Below, piece after piece: positions 44,164 to 53,489 of a stretch of 64,000 bases of DNA (positions are counted from its first letter, which is position 1; the number at the start of each line of letters is the position of its first letter). Source of the DNA: Anaerolineaceae bacterium (lineage in GTDB: Bacteria; Chloroflexota; Anaerolineae; Aggregatilineales; Phototrophicaceae); NCBI GenBank assembly GCA_002699585.1, contig PABP01000005.1:53982-117981 (forward strand), read 5' to 3'. Both the position numbers and the translations under genes were made by a program. The notes under the pieces were generated by a model. It worked only from the letters and a program-made list of their open reading frames with translations, was not told the origin of the DNA and did no database searches.

Positions 44164-44745
44164 TTAAGCTGACGTCTCAAAGTCAATGCGGTAGAAAACA
44201 TCACTGAAGAGCAGCGTACAGTCAATGGAAGGCAAAGCCAACTGCTGATCCAGTCCCGTCAATTCGGTGTAAAGCCAGTTTTGTTCATCCTGCTTGAGGT
44301 AACGCTCAATGCGTGGGGCATCCTGTGAGATGAGCAAATATTCCTGCAATGTAGGAATACGACGATACTCGGCCAGTTTATGCCTATAGTCAATTTCTGC
44401 TGTGGAATCGGAAAGTATTTCAATAATGAGTGTAGGATTTAGCAAGCTATTTGGACGAGGAGGAACAAACTCTGGCTCACCACAAACAACGACAATATCA
44501 GGATAACGATAGGCTCCAGATGCCGTCACTTGAACCCTCAAATCCGAGGAATAAACCTCACAAGGTCGCTCAACAAGTTGATTGCCAAGAACACGAGACA
44601 CATTATGATTAATCAAGAGATGCTCACGGCTGGCACCCGTCATAGCGATAATCTGGCCAGCAGCATACTCGTGTTTAATTTCGCTGTCTTGTTCAAAAGC
44701 GAGATATTCTTCTTCTGTCACATATGTGGATTTTGGCAGCGCCAT
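44164..44745 (-). CDS. Uma2 family (DUF820) putative endonuclease, copy 2
   Basis: The 193-residue paralogue has the same putative active-site residues as copy 1 (YRYPDIVVVCGEPEF, TLIIEILSDST, RHKLAEYRRI) and a nearly identical N-terminus and C-terminal third. Differences cluster in the middle. It lies 44 bases upstream of copy 1 on the same strand and so is probably co-transcribed with it. Confidence 0.88.
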   Translation of the reverse strand: MALPKSTYVTEEEYLAFEQDSEIKHEYAAGQIIAMTGASREHLLINHNVSRVLGNQLVERPCEVYSSDLRVQVTASGAYRYPDIVVVCGEPEFVPPRPNSLLNPTLIIEILSDSTAEIDYRHKLAEYRRIPTLQEYLLISQDAPRIERYLKQDEQNWLYTELTGLDQQLALPSIDCTLLFSDVFYRIDFETSA

Positions 44746-44799
44746 CTTACGCCCTTTAAACCCTGCTCGTTGCTTACATTATAACATGGAGCGGATCTA

Positions 44800-45738
44800 T
44801 TAGGGCCAAGCAGGCTGCTGATGAAGTTGGCTGAGATAGTAACGACGCAGCAACAGATGTTGGCCACCCATCAGTACGACCAGCACGACTATCGCCAATA
44901 CTATATCGCGCAGGTGGCCCCAAAATTGGTCGCGGTCATAAGCGGCCTGGTCGTCGATGTATGCACTGATCTGGGCGGGGATGTAGTCGCCGAAGGTCGG
45001 GTAACGCACCACCAGCGGATTGTTCCAGACATCGAAGGTCATCAGGCTGCGCAGGTTAACCAGGCTAGAAGGCAGATGTTGCAAGCTGTTGGCCGACAAA
45101 TCCAGCTCGGTGATGGTCATCAGGTTGCCGAATTCGTTCGGCAGCGAAGTAAGGTTGTTGTGCGACAGGTCAACGTAAACCAGTTGGCCAAGCTGGCCGA
45201 TTTCCGGCGGTAGTTGTTCCAGACGATTGTGTTTGAGGTAAAGCACCTGCAACTGCCCCATCGTCCCAATCTGCGACGGAACAGCGGTCAGTTCATTGTG
45301 CCCCAGGTAAAGCAAGCGCAGGTTATGCAGGTTGCCAATGGTCGATGGTAAGCTGCTGATAGCATTGTTTTCCACATAAAGGGCTTCTAACTGCTGGAGA
45401 TAGGCGATTTCCGGCGGGAGCGTTTGCAGACTGTTGAACGACAGCACCAGCGTCTTGAGGTTGCCCAAATTACCGATCTGTGGCGGCAGCGTGACAAGCT
45501 GGTTATGCGTCAGGTGCAGGGATTCCAACTCGGTGAGATACCACAATTCCGGCGGTAGCTGCGACAAACCGAGGCCATCGAGCGCCAATTCCGTCGCGGC
45601 CGATGCCGCCGCTGCGTAAATACGTTGCAGGGCTTCGTTGTAATTGGCAGTATCCTGGGCATAGGCATCCGGCAAACGCAACATCATCAAAATGATGACC
45701 ATAGCGATCATAATGATGCTTCGCTCTCGCCGGATCAT
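44800..45738 (-). CDS. Leucine-rich-repeat membrane protein
   Basis: From the ATG at 45738 (GGGGGA upstream) the protein has 312 residues. It has a hydrophobic signal (about 9-22), then eight to nine LRR units of 23 residues with the pattern LxxLxLxxNxLxxLPxxIGNLxxL, and a C-terminal transmembrane helix (about 278-295) with a short basic tail. The array should face outward and bind a ligand or protein. Plant-like LRR units of this sort occur in many environmental bacteria. Confidence 0.82.
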   Translation of the reverse strand: MIRRERSIIMIAMVIILMMLRLPDAYAQDTANYNEALQRIYAAAASAATELALDGLGLSQLPPELWYLTELESLHLTHNQLVTLPPQIGNLGNLKTLVLSFNSLQTLPPEIAYLQQLEALYVENNAISSLPSTIGNLHNLRLLYLGHNELTAVPSQIGTMGQLQVLYLKHNRLEQLPPEIGQLGQLVYVDLSHNNLTSLPNEFGNLMTITELDLSANSLQHLPSSLVNLRSLMTFDVWNNPLVVRYPTFGDYIPAQISAYIDDQAAYDRDQFWGHLRDIVLAIVVLVVLMGGQHLLLRRYYLSQLHQQPAWP

Positions 45739-45911
45739 GTTAACATCCCCCAGTAAAATTCTATGCCACCTGACTATTTTTGGTAACGCCACTTGTAGCA
45801 GTGCTTCGTCGTTACCTACAAGGTAGCCAATGGTATAGGAAGGGCGCAACAGCTAGTCGGCTAAGCATAGCCTGAGCGTTTGCCAGGGGTAGGTTTGGCG
45901 CGGTTGGCTAC

Positions 45912-46472
45912 TTACCAGCTCCTCTCGCCAACGTAAATACGGCTCTTGAGAATCGCCTCGCGGTTCTTCTGAGCACGGTCGGATATGAAGATCATCATGA
46001 GAAAACTATCGTCATCATGGCGCGGGTTTTGTGGATCACCAACCCAGACTGTCAAGCCTTCCATGACTTCCCAGCCGAACTTACTATACCAGGGGCCGCG
46101 GTCGGGTGATGTCCACAAAAGGGCGAGATCAGCATCCGGCTGGGCTTTCATATGGTCGGTAGCGGCTTTGACCACCTGACTGCCATAGCCATTCTTACGA
46201 AAGAAGGGGAAGGTCATCACCGCGCTCATACCATAGCAAACATAGGGCACACCGCCGCAGTCGATCTCGCGCCGCACGGACGAGGCTGTGCTAACCAGGG
46301 CTTCCCCGGCTATGAACAGGATGTGGCGCGACTCAGGTTCGATCACCGGCTTGAGTGGCGTTTCTGGATGCTCCACATAGGAATCATCCCAATGAATGCG
46401 AATGAAGGCCAAACGCTGGTAGGCATAGGCATCGGGCAGGGTCTCATCGGTGTAGATCTGGAATTCTGGCAT
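45912..46472 (-). CDS. GNAT family N-acetyltransferase
   Basis: The 186-residue protein has a GNAT fold, with the acetyl-CoA region FPFFRKNGYGSQVVKAATDHM near residue 95 and DLALLWTSPDRGPWYSKFGWEVMEG before the C-terminus. It should acetylate an amine with acetyl-CoA. The substrate is not evident, and it is not linked to neighbouring genes. Confidence 0.82.
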   Translation of the reverse strand: MPEFQIYTDETLPDAYAYQRLAFIRIHWDDSYVEHPETPLKPVIEPESRHILFIAGEALVSTASSVRREIDCGGVPYVCYGMSAVMTFPFFRKNGYGSQVVKAATDHMKAQPDADLALLWTSPDRGPWYSKFGWEVMEGLTVWVGDPQNPRHDDDSFLMMIFISDRAQKNREAILKSRIYVGERSW

Positions 46473-46558
46473 AGTGCAAACTCGCTATGGTTGATGGGTT
46501 TGGCCTGATTATAGCGAAATTGCCACCCTTTTATCGGTCGAAAACGAGACATCAACAC

Positions 46559-46588
46559 TTTACAAAGCGACTGCAAGCAGTGTATGCT
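46559..46588 (+). promoter_or_regulatory. Candidate promoter for rpmB
   Basis: TTTACA at 46559-46564 and TATGCT at 46583-46588 are 18 bases apart and stand 128 bases before the rpmB start. A CCCCG/CGGGG hairpin at about 46635-46650 lies in the leader and may be regulatory. Confidence 0.4.
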
Positions 46589-46715
46589 TTATGGCCGTTG
46601 AATCGACCGATTTAGATTAGAAAATTACGCCCACGCCCCGCTGGCCGGGGATCGCCGATTGTCGTTAGAGTCCTGATACTCGCGCAGCGGCCAACTAGGG
46701 ACGGAGGAAATCATT

Positions 46716-46964
46716 ATGGCGAGCAAACGTCGCATCAGTGGCAAGAAGCCCATGTTCGGGCAGAGCCGCAGTAAAGCATTCAACACCGTGAAGCGTAAGT
46801 TCAAGCTGAACATGCAGAACAAGCGCTACTACGTGCCGGAGTACGACCGCTTCGTGCGCGTGCAGGTGACAGCCCAGGAAATGAAGACCATCGACAAGAT
46901 CGGTCTGCTGGCTTTCCTTAAGCGTCAGAACATTTCCATCAACAAGCTGCTGCCGAAAGACTAA
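46716..46964 (+). CDS. rpmB: Ribosomal protein bL28
   Basis: The 82-residue basic protein matches bL28, with the N-terminal SGKKPMFGQSRSKAFN segment, KRKFKLNMQNKRYYVPE, and the VQVTAQEMKTIDKIGLLAFL end. It is part of the large ribosomal subunit. The zinc-ribbon cysteines of some L28 proteins are absent (C-minus type). GGAGGAAATCATT precedes the ATG. A strong terminator follows, so it is probably a single-gene unit. Confidence 0.93.
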   Translation: MASKRRISGKKPMFGQSRSKAFNTVKRKFKLNMQNKRYYVPEYDRFVRVQVTAQEMKTIDKIGLLAFLKRQNISINKLLPKD

Positions 46965-46994
46965 GCGCTCAGCCGCTTTTGTATGATCCATAAG

Positions 46995-47021
46995 AGAGAC
47001 GCCGAGTGCGTCTCTTTTTTT
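46995..47021 (+). terminator. Terminator after rpmB
   Basis: AGAGACGC/GCGTCTCT arms with a five-base loop are followed by at least six T. Confidence 0.9.
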
Positions 47022-47067
47022 GTTACTCTGTTGTTTATAAGGTGCCCATTAGCAAGAAGGACTGTTT

Positions 47068-47697
47068 ATGTCACAGAAAGATCCACTTGCTCTCTACAAG
47101 CAATATTATGTTGATCGTGATTTTGAAGGATTAGATTTATTCGAAAAACTGCACCGAAAATATGATATTCAAAGTGCCTTGTATCCTGGTAGTTTTGTGC
47201 ATATTACCCCGTCACTGATCTACCCTAAAACAGTCTATGTTGATAGTGACAAACAAGCTAAAAAATTCTTTGCTTCGCCAGCCGTTCTCGATTTTATTGC
47301 TAGGCATAAACTCTATGAACAAGAACCATCGCTGACCTTTCATGCCAACAGCTACGCTGAGGACTTCGGAGAAGCGACTGAAAGCTTTGACTTGCTCATC
47401 TCTCAATATGCTGGCTTCGTATCCAAACACTGTAAACAATACTTGAAGGTTGGTGGATTGCTTTTAGTAAACAACAGTCATGGTGATGCAAGTATGGCAT
47501 CCATCAATAATCAATTTGAATTGGTAGCTGTAGTCATTCGAAGAGATGGAAAACACAGGATTAAGGAAGAAAATCTTGAAAGCTACCTAATCCCAAAATC
47601 AGGTAAACCTATTACTCGCTCACATCTGGAAAAAACTCAGCGTGGCATTGCCTTCAAGAAATCAGCGAGTATGTATCTTTTCCAACGTACTTCTTGA
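47068..47697 (+). CDS. Possible degenerate SAM-methyltransferase-like protein
   Basis: The 209-residue protein is not assigned to a family. KTVYVDSDKQAKKFF near 54 could be the second Rossmann strand of a class I methyltransferase, and SFDLLISQYAGFV with YLKVGGLLLVNNSH (about 108-145) resembles the later strands. The glycine-rich SAM loop is missing; the equivalent place reads LYPGSFVHITP. Function is therefore open. The gene is AT-richer than the flanking ribosomal genes, which suggests insertion between rpmB and rpsB. Confidence 0.6.
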   Translation: MSQKDPLALYKQYYVDRDFEGLDLFEKLHRKYDIQSALYPGSFVHITPSLIYPKTVYVDSDKQAKKFFASPAVLDFIARHKLYEQEPSLTFHANSYAEDFGEATESFDLLISQYAGFVSKHCKQYLKVGGLLLVNNSHGDASMASINNQFELVAVVIRRDGKHRIKEENLESYLIPKSGKPITRSHLEKTQRGIAFKKSASMYLFQRTS

Positions 47698-47751
47698 GAT
47701 ATTTTCAACAGCCTCGTTACCTTATACGCGACAGGCTGGATTGTTTCATCA

Positions 47752-47780
47752 TTGTAGGACGTAGTGGCGTCTGGTATGAT
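47752..47780 (+). promoter_or_regulatory. Candidate promoter for rpsB
   Basis: TTGTAG (47752-47757), a 17-base spacer and TATGAT (47775-47780), with TG one base before the -10 box, form a good extended promoter. The leader to the rpsB start is about 145 bases and contains small hairpins that might be a ribosomal-protein leader. Confidence 0.5.
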
Positions 47781-47931
47781 GCTGCGTCGGGCCAACGATG
47801 GCTCGTTCTGACCAAATAACACACATCGGGACTTCAGCAGGTGTTGCCACTTGTACCCAGAGTACAGGGGTTATTGGCTGGAGAATGAACGATGTGCGAG
47901 GCATAAACACCATATAGAGGAGTAGTTAACC

Positions 47932-48807
47932 ATGCCTTCGCAAGTAAAAATGCGTGATTTGCTCGAAACTGGCGTGCACTTCGGGCATCGCACCACCAAG
48001 TGGAACCCGAAGATGGACGAGTTCATCTTCACCGCACGCAACGGGATTCACATTATCGACCTCACCCAGACCCTGCGCAACATCAATGTCTACTTCGACA
48101 TGGTGCGTGACCTGATTGCAGGCGGTGGCACCGTCATGTTCGTCGGTACCAAACGCCAGGCCCAGGAGATCGTCACCCTGGAAGCCTCACGCTGCGGTAT
48201 GCCGTATGTCAACAGCCGTTGGCTGGGTGGTACCCTAACCAACTGGCGCACCGTCCGGGCCAGCCTGGATACAATGAAGAAGCTGGAAAAAGATCGTGAC
48301 GAAGGTCGCTTCGAACGCTTGACCAAAAAAGAAGCCCTGATGCGCGAGCGCAAAATCCAGAAGCTGCAACTGCGCCTGGGTGGTCTGCGCAACCTGAAGA
48401 AAGTGCCGGATCTGTTGATCGTGGTCGATACCGAACGCGAAGATACGGCTGTTAAAGAAGCGAACTCGCTCAACATCCCCGTGCTGGGTATCGTCGATAC
48501 CAACGCCAACCCGGATGTGATCGACTACATCGTCCCGGCCAATGACGACGCCATGCGTTCGATCCGGCTGCTGGTGAAGACCTTCGCCGATGCGGTCATC
48601 GAAGGCCGTGCGATCCGCCAGGGTGGCGGCGATGTCGAAGATGAAGAATTATTCAAGGCAGATGTGGTTGACTACGATGATGATGCCAGCGATGAAGAAC
48701 TGCTGGGCGCATCGACCCTCAAGAAGCTCCGTCAGCAGATGACGAAAGACGACAAGCCTGGTAAGGCCGTCGACGACGAAGACGACGAGAGCGACGACGA
48801 AGATTAG
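47932..48807 (+). CDS. rpsB: Ribosomal protein uS2
   Basis: The 291-residue protein is uS2 of the small ribosomal subunit, with LLETGVHFGHRTTKWNPKM at the N-terminus, TNWRTVRASLDTMKKLEKD, and VLGIVDTNANPDVIDYIVPANDDA. It carries a long acidic C-terminal tail (about 225-291) with many Asp and Glu, an extension beyond the core family length. GAGGAG precedes the ATG. A terminator follows, so tsf downstream may have its own promoter or depend on read-through. Confidence 0.97.
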   Translation: MPSQVKMRDLLETGVHFGHRTTKWNPKMDEFIFTARNGIHIIDLTQTLRNINVYFDMVRDLIAGGGTVMFVGTKRQAQEIVTLEASRCGMPYVNSRWLGGTLTNWRTVRASLDTMKKLEKDRDEGRFERLTKKEALMRERKIQKLQLRLGGLRNLKKVPDLLIVVDTEREDTAVKEANSLNIPVLGIVDTNANPDVIDYIVPANDDAMRSIRLLVKTFADAVIEGRAIRQGGGDVEDEELFKADVVDYDDDASDEELLGASTLKKLRQQMTKDDKPGKAVDDEDDESDDED

Positions 48808-48814
48808 TAAACAG

Positions 48815-48840
48815 AAGACACGGCACTGACCGTGTCTTTT
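48815..48840 (+). terminator. Terminator or attenuator between rpsB and tsf
   Basis: AAGACACGG/CCGTGTCTT arms with a six-base loop and four T. The short T run suggests partial read-through. Confidence 0.65.
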
Positions 48841-48984
48841 AAAAGTGGGAAGGGATTCTTACCCTTTCCCTGGCTAACAACCGCATTAGCACGGGTATCC
48901 GACATAGCGGATACCACCCAAAATAGCGAGCTAAACATCACGAGAAGATGTAGCGAACCCGAGAAAAGGATAGGATAGCGACAC

Positions 48985-49614
48985 ATGGCAATTACGGCAG
49001 CAATGGTGAAAGAACTGCGCGAAATGACGGGTGCTGGTCCTCTGGACTGCAAGAAGGCACTCGAAGAAAGTGGTGGCGACTTGCAAAAGGCCGCTGAATC
49101 GCTGCGCGAAAAAGGCATTGCCAAGGCCCAGAAGAAACTGAGCAAGGGCCGCACGATGAACGAAGGCGTCATTGAGGTGTACCAGCACTTCAACAAGCGC
49201 ATGGCCGTTGTGGTAGAAGTCAACTGCGAAACCGACTTCGTCGCCAAAACGGACAACTTCCAGAACTTCGCCAAAGACATCGCACTGCACATCAGCAGCA
49301 TGCGTCCCCAGTACATCACCCGTGAGGATGTCCCGGAAAGTGTCGTGGCTTATGAGCGTGACATCCAGTCACGCGCGGAAGATCTGGAAGGCAAGCCGGA
49401 CAACATCAAGGAAAAGATCGTCAACGGCCGCCTGGACAAGTGGTTCCAGGACATCGTGCTCATGGAGCAGGAATTCCTGAAAGACGATAGCAAGACCATC
49501 GCCGAGCTGCTGGAAGAAACCGTCGCAGCCATTGGCGAAAGCGTCCAAATCAGCCGCTTTACCGCCTATGCCCTGGGCGAAGGTGGCGAGGAAGAAGAAG
49601 GCGACGAGGAATAA
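48985..49614 (+). CDS. tsf: Elongation factor Ts (short form)
   Basis: The 209-residue protein has the EF-Ts UBA-like N-terminus (VKELREMTGAGPLDCKKAL) and the core VVEVNCETDFVAKTDNF with the conserved TDF. It recycles EF-Tu by exchanging GDP for GTP. At about 200 residues it is the short type, as in Thermus, and lacks the second core repeat and coiled coil of the E. coli form. It ends in an acidic GEEEEGDEE tail. Confidence 0.95.
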   Translation: MAITAAMVKELREMTGAGPLDCKKALEESGGDLQKAAESLREKGIAKAQKKLSKGRTMNEGVIEVYQHFNKRMAVVVEVNCETDFVAKTDNFQNFAKDIALHISSMRPQYITREDVPESVVAYERDIQSRAEDLEGKPDNIKEKIVNGRLDKWFQDIVLMEQEFLKDDSKTIAELLEETVAAIGESVQISRFTAYALGEGGEEEEGDEE

Positions 49615-49781
49615 GGCAACGAGGAATATGTATCCTCAGCGCCTGTCCTTGCAGTATACTTAGCAGTACATGACACATGTACATGACATCCATGTAAGCA
49701 AAACGGTGAAGCAACCTGTGAAACAGAGTCTATTCCGACCGAAAACACTGTTCACTCACCACTTCACAATCGATGATCGTG

Positions 49782-49813
49782 AAGGGATTAGCCATTTGGT
49801 TAATCCCTTTTTT
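49782..49813 (+). terminator. Terminator between tsf and pyrH
   Basis: AAGGGATTA/TAATCCCTT arms with a ten-base loop and six T lie just before the pyrH ribosome site. Confidence 0.85.
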
Positions 49814-49909
49814 GTTGCCACCGGCCCTAGAGCAGCACGGTGGCGTAGATACAAGGAAGCCTAAATGACAGACATGAATAACCAAGCGGGCCGGGTAAAG
49901 GAGCAAGAC

Positions 49910-50650
49910 ATGACGACCAATGGGACCAACGGGAGCCAATCGCCTTATAATCGCGTCATTCTGAAGCTGAGTGGAGAGTCACTCGGTGGGGAGGGTGGCT
50001 GCGGCATCGACCCGGACAAAGCCGATTTCATCGCCAAAAAAGTACGAGATGTCTATAACGTGGGCGTACAGGTGGCGGTTGTCATTGGCGGCGGCAACCT
50101 GTGGCGCGGCTCTAATGGGGAAAAGATGGGCATGGACCGCACCACTGCCGATCACATCGGGATGCTGGGCACGGTGATGAACGGCCTGACCCTGCGCGAT
50201 GCCCTGGAACGCCTGGATGTGCCCGCCCGCGTACAAACCGCCATCCAGATGAACCAGATCGCCGAGCCATACATCCGCGGCAAAGCCAACCGCCATATGG
50301 AAAAAGGCCGGGTGGTGATCTTCGCAGGCGGGACGGGTAACCCCTACTTCACGACCGACAGCGCAGCCGCCCTACGCGCGACGGAGATTGATGCCGACAT
50401 CGTCATCAAAGCCACACAGGTCGATGGCGTCTACAGCGCCGACCCCAAGAAAGACCCCAACGCCGTCCGTTATGCCGAGTTAACTTACCAGAAAGTGCTG
50501 GAAGACAAGCTCAAGGTAATGGACATGACCGCCTTCACCATCTGCGAAGAGAATGACATTCCGATCCTGGTAGTGAACTTCTGGCACAATGACGATCTGC
50601 TGAAGGCCATGCGCGGCGACCACAGCGTTGGCACGCTCATCCGGTCGTAA
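49910..50650 (+). CDS. pyrH: Uridylate kinase
   Basis: The 246-residue protein is a bacterial UMP kinase of the amino-acid-kinase fold. It has RVILKLSGESLGG at the start, VAVVIGGGNLWRG, DHIGMLGTVMNGLTLRD, FAGGTGNPYFTTDSAA and GDHSVGTLI at the end. It phosphorylates UMP to UDP. Two starts have ribosome sites: ATG at 49910 (AAAGGAG) and ATG at 49865 (AAGGA). The inner one gives the usual length and was chosen. Confidence 0.96.
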   Translation: MTTNGTNGSQSPYNRVILKLSGESLGGEGGCGIDPDKADFIAKKVRDVYNVGVQVAVVIGGGNLWRGSNGEKMGMDRTTADHIGMLGTVMNGLTLRDALERLDVPARVQTAIQMNQIAEPYIRGKANRHMEKGRVVIFAGGTGNPYFTTDSAAALRATEIDADIVIKATQVDGVYSADPKKDPNAVRYAELTYQKVLEDKLKVMDMTAFTICEENDIPILVVNFWHNDDLLKAMRGDHSVGTLIRS

Positions 50651-50672
50651 GAGCCATCAAACTGAATTCCAA

Positions 50673-50710
50673 CCGAGTACAGCCATTTGACTGTGCTCGG
50701 TAAACTTTTT
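50673..50710 (+). terminator. Terminator after pyrH
   Basis: CCGAGTACAG/CTGTGCTCGG arms (ten pairs with one wobble), an eight-base loop, and TAAACTTTTT. Confidence 0.8.
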
Positions 50711-50822
50711 GTTAGAACTCCCCAGCTATAAACGCCGCTAACCCCACGCAGACCCCCTATTATCTTGACATAGAGACGAATCGTGCTTTAACCTTCCCCG
50801 ATAAGTGTTAGTGGAGTAGGCG

Positions 50823-52067
50823 ATGTCCCATCGTTATAGCAAAATCAAACGCGATCAACGGTTGCTGTTCAGCCGGAATACGCGCAGCATGTCACGGATG
50901 TATTTCGTCGGCCTGCTGACAGGTTTGATTATCATCATCCCGATTGTGACGCTGTGGCAGTTCGACGACCTGCAACTGGCGGCGCTCAAAGTCGTGAACA
51001 TGGCCCCCACCGCCACGCCTTTTGCCAGTGACCGCGCGAAACAAGCCGAAGCGCTTTTTTTGGCAGGCGACATTGAAGGCTCGGCTGTTTTTTGGGAGCA
51101 AGCTGCCAAACAGCAACCGGACAATGTCACCTATTTGTATGAATATGGCATGGTGCTGGTCCTGCTGGGGCGCGAAAGTGAAGCGATCCCGTTAGCTGAC
51201 CGGGCGCTAGCCATTGCGCCCACCGATCCGCGCGGGTATGCGCTTAAAGCGACGGCACTGATGTGGTCGGACCCAGCAGCGGCGATTCCGATTGCGATTA
51301 ATGGCGTCGAACTGGATGAAAGCTTCGCGCCGCTGCATTCGGCACTGGCCGTGGCTTATACTAACATCAACCGCTATCAGGAAGCCATCGAAGAAGGGGC
51401 AAAAGCCGTTTCTTATGATCCGACGGATGCCAATGCCCGCCGCGCTTTCCATTATCCGCTGCTGTATACGGGTCGCTATGATGATGCCATCGCCCAACTG
51501 GAGCGCGCGATTGCGATTAACCCCTATATCGACGCGGCCTACTTTGAGCTGGCCAGTCTGTACCGTGCAGTGGACGAAGAAGAAATGGCGCTCGGCATCT
51601 TCCAACGGTTGATTGAGCTAACGCCCAACAATGCCAAAGCCTACTTGCGTATGTGCGAGACTTATATTGAGCGCGGGTACTTCCAGGCGGGCGAACCGTA
51701 TTGTGACGAAGCGCTGACAATCGACCCCAATTATGGCGCAGCTTATGCCGCATTGGGCCAGTTGCAATATACACGTCGTAATTACGAAGGCGCAATCGAG
51801 TCCTTCCAGCAATGTGTCGCGATGGGCGAAGACGACGTCCGCTGCTATTATCTGCGCGGATGGGCGCATTACTTCCTGGCGCAATGTGACGCCGCCTGGA
51901 ACACCCTCAATGAGGGCCTGCCCCTGGCGGATACCGCCCAATCGCTAGAAGCGGTACAACTGGGCCTGGGGGCTGTTCAAAATAACTGCCCAGGTTATAA
52001 CAACGTCGCGCTACCCACAGACGTTCCACCGACGCCGATCCCACCCACGCCTATTGGCGGCATTTAG
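50823..52067 (+). CDS. Membrane-anchored TPR protein A
   Basis: The 414-residue protein has a basic cytoplasmic end, a transmembrane helix (about 24-45, YFVGLLTGLIIIIPIVTLW), a TATPFA spacer, and about eight TPR units outside the membrane (AEALFLAGDIEGSAVFWEQAAKQQPDN, then YFELASLYRAVDEEEMALGIF and others). A Thr/Pro-rich end follows Cys-containing NCPGYNN. The same architecture is found in the next two genes. It probably acts as a scaffold in the envelope; no enzymatic site is visible. Confidence 0.8.
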   Translation: MSHRYSKIKRDQRLLFSRNTRSMSRMYFVGLLTGLIIIIPIVTLWQFDDLQLAALKVVNMAPTATPFASDRAKQAEALFLAGDIEGSAVFWEQAAKQQPDNVTYLYEYGMVLVLLGRESEAIPLADRALAIAPTDPRGYALKATALMWSDPAAAIPIAINGVELDESFAPLHSALAVAYTNINRYQEAIEEGAKAVSYDPTDANARRAFHYPLLYTGRYDDAIAQLERAIAINPYIDAAYFELASLYRAVDEEEMALGIFQRLIELTPNNAKAYLRMCETYIERGYFQAGEPYCDEALTIDPNYGAAYAALGQLQYTRRNYEGAIESFQQCVAMGEDDVRCYYLRGWAHYFLAQCDAAWNTLNEGLPLADTAQSLEAVQLGLGAVQNNCPGYNNVALPTDVPPTPIPPTPIGGI

Positions 52068-52109
52068 TCCGTGGCTTATATCTGCCCATAGAGTTCGATT
52101 TGCAACCCG

Positions 52110-53453
52110 ATGCAGATAAAACGTAACTACAACGAGCCGTTCTTCAGGGAACACCTGCTGCGCAAGCGTAAGCGGCAGATGGTCTGGCGGCGCACACTGA
52201 TATTCCTGCTGCTGATCGTCATTAGTGGGGCACTGGTAATCACCACCCAACCGGGGCTGGTCATGCAGGCGACCTACAAAGTACTTGGCATCGAAGCCAC
52301 CGCGACCCCATTGCCCAGTACACTTGCCACGCAGGCGCAGGAGTATTTTTATCAGGGCAGATTGCAGCAAGCCGCCGACCTGCTGGCAGAAGCTGCTGAA
52401 ATGCGACCAGACAATATCGATTATCTGTACGAGTACGGCATGATTCTGCTCGATATGGACGAATCCGAAGCGGCGATGGCCGTTGCCGATCAGATCAGTG
52501 ATGTCGATAGCAATGACGTGCGAGGTTATGCACTGCGCGCGCGATCGATGGTCTGGTTGGGGCAATCAGCAGCGGCGATCCCGGTTGCGCGGGCGGGCCT
52601 ACAAATCAATCCGAACTTCGCCCCGCTGTATGAAGTGCTCAGTTGGGCCTATACCAACACCAGCGACTGGCAGCAGGGCGTCGATTATGGCCAACTGGCT
52701 GTGGAAGCGGACCCTGGCAATGTGCGCGCTTACTGGGCTTATTCCAATGCGATGGCCACTGTTGGCGAAACAAATGAGGCCATGCGCCTGTTGAACGAAG
52801 CCATCGCCGTGCATCCATACTATCTGGCACCCTATTTCCAATTGGCCAGCCTGTATTTGGCTGTCAGCCGCGACCAGGAAGCCATCGACTTGTATAACCG
52901 TATTATCGGCTTGCAACCGCGTAACGCGCGGGCCATGCTGCGCCTGTGCCAAGCCTATCTCAAAGTCGGCGAGTTCCAGCGGGCGTTGGGTATGTGCCAG
53001 GATGCCGTCGACAATGACCCGACAGACGTCCGCAGCCAGTTCCAACTGGCGATGCTGCTCTATGATGATCTCGACTTTAGAGGCGCGCTGGATGCCTTCG
53101 AAGTGTGCAACGATCTGGACCCAACACTGCTAGGTTGTCACTACCGCATGGCGCTGTCATATTACTACGTCGCCCGCGATGCCGTGCAAGTCTGCCAGAC
53201 CAATCCATCCGACCCCATATGTGAAACGGTCTATCCAACGCAGGGCTGTCAGATGGCCTGGGATACGCTGGAGGACTCGCTGATTATGGCGCAGGCCCAG
53301 AACAGCGATCAGGCTGATATTGATAACATCCGTGCCGGGTTAGATGCCATCATCCGTGATCCCTACTGCCCAGGTGTGAGTGGCAATATGCCGTTTGTTT
53401 CCACGCCGACGCCAGAGCTAGACGTGACACCCGATGCCGCGTCTAGTGGATAA
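52110..53453 (+). CDS. Membrane-anchored TPR protein B
   Basis: The 447-residue paralogue of protein A has a basic cytoplasmic start, a transmembrane helix (about 30-50), a TATPLPS spacer and TPR units throughout (QEYFYQGRLQQAADLLAEAAEMRPDN, then YFQLASLYLAVSRDQEAIDLYN). It has extra Cys near the end, including DPICETVYPTQGC and DPYCPGVSG, and a TPTPELD tail. It starts 42 bases after gene A and 36 bases before gene C, so the three are one operon. Confidence 0.8.
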   Translation: MQIKRNYNEPFFREHLLRKRKRQMVWRRTLIFLLLIVISGALVITTQPGLVMQATYKVLGIEATATPLPSTLATQAQEYFYQGRLQQAADLLAEAAEMRPDNIDYLYEYGMILLDMDESEAAMAVADQISDVDSNDVRGYALRARSMVWLGQSAAAIPVARAGLQINPNFAPLYEVLSWAYTNTSDWQQGVDYGQLAVEADPGNVRAYWAYSNAMATVGETNEAMRLLNEAIAVHPYYLAPYFQLASLYLAVSRDQEAIDLYNRIIGLQPRNARAMLRLCQAYLKVGEFQRALGMCQDAVDNDPTDVRSQFQLAMLLYDDLDFRGALDAFEVCNDLDPTLLGCHYRMALSYYYVARDAVQVCQTNPSDPICETVYPTQGCQMAWDTLEDSLIMAQAQNSDQADIDNIRAGLDAIIRDPYCPGVSGNMPFVSTPTPELDVTPDAASSG

Positions 53454-53489
53454 GTTCGATACGACCGGCCCAAGATAAAGAGGTACTAG

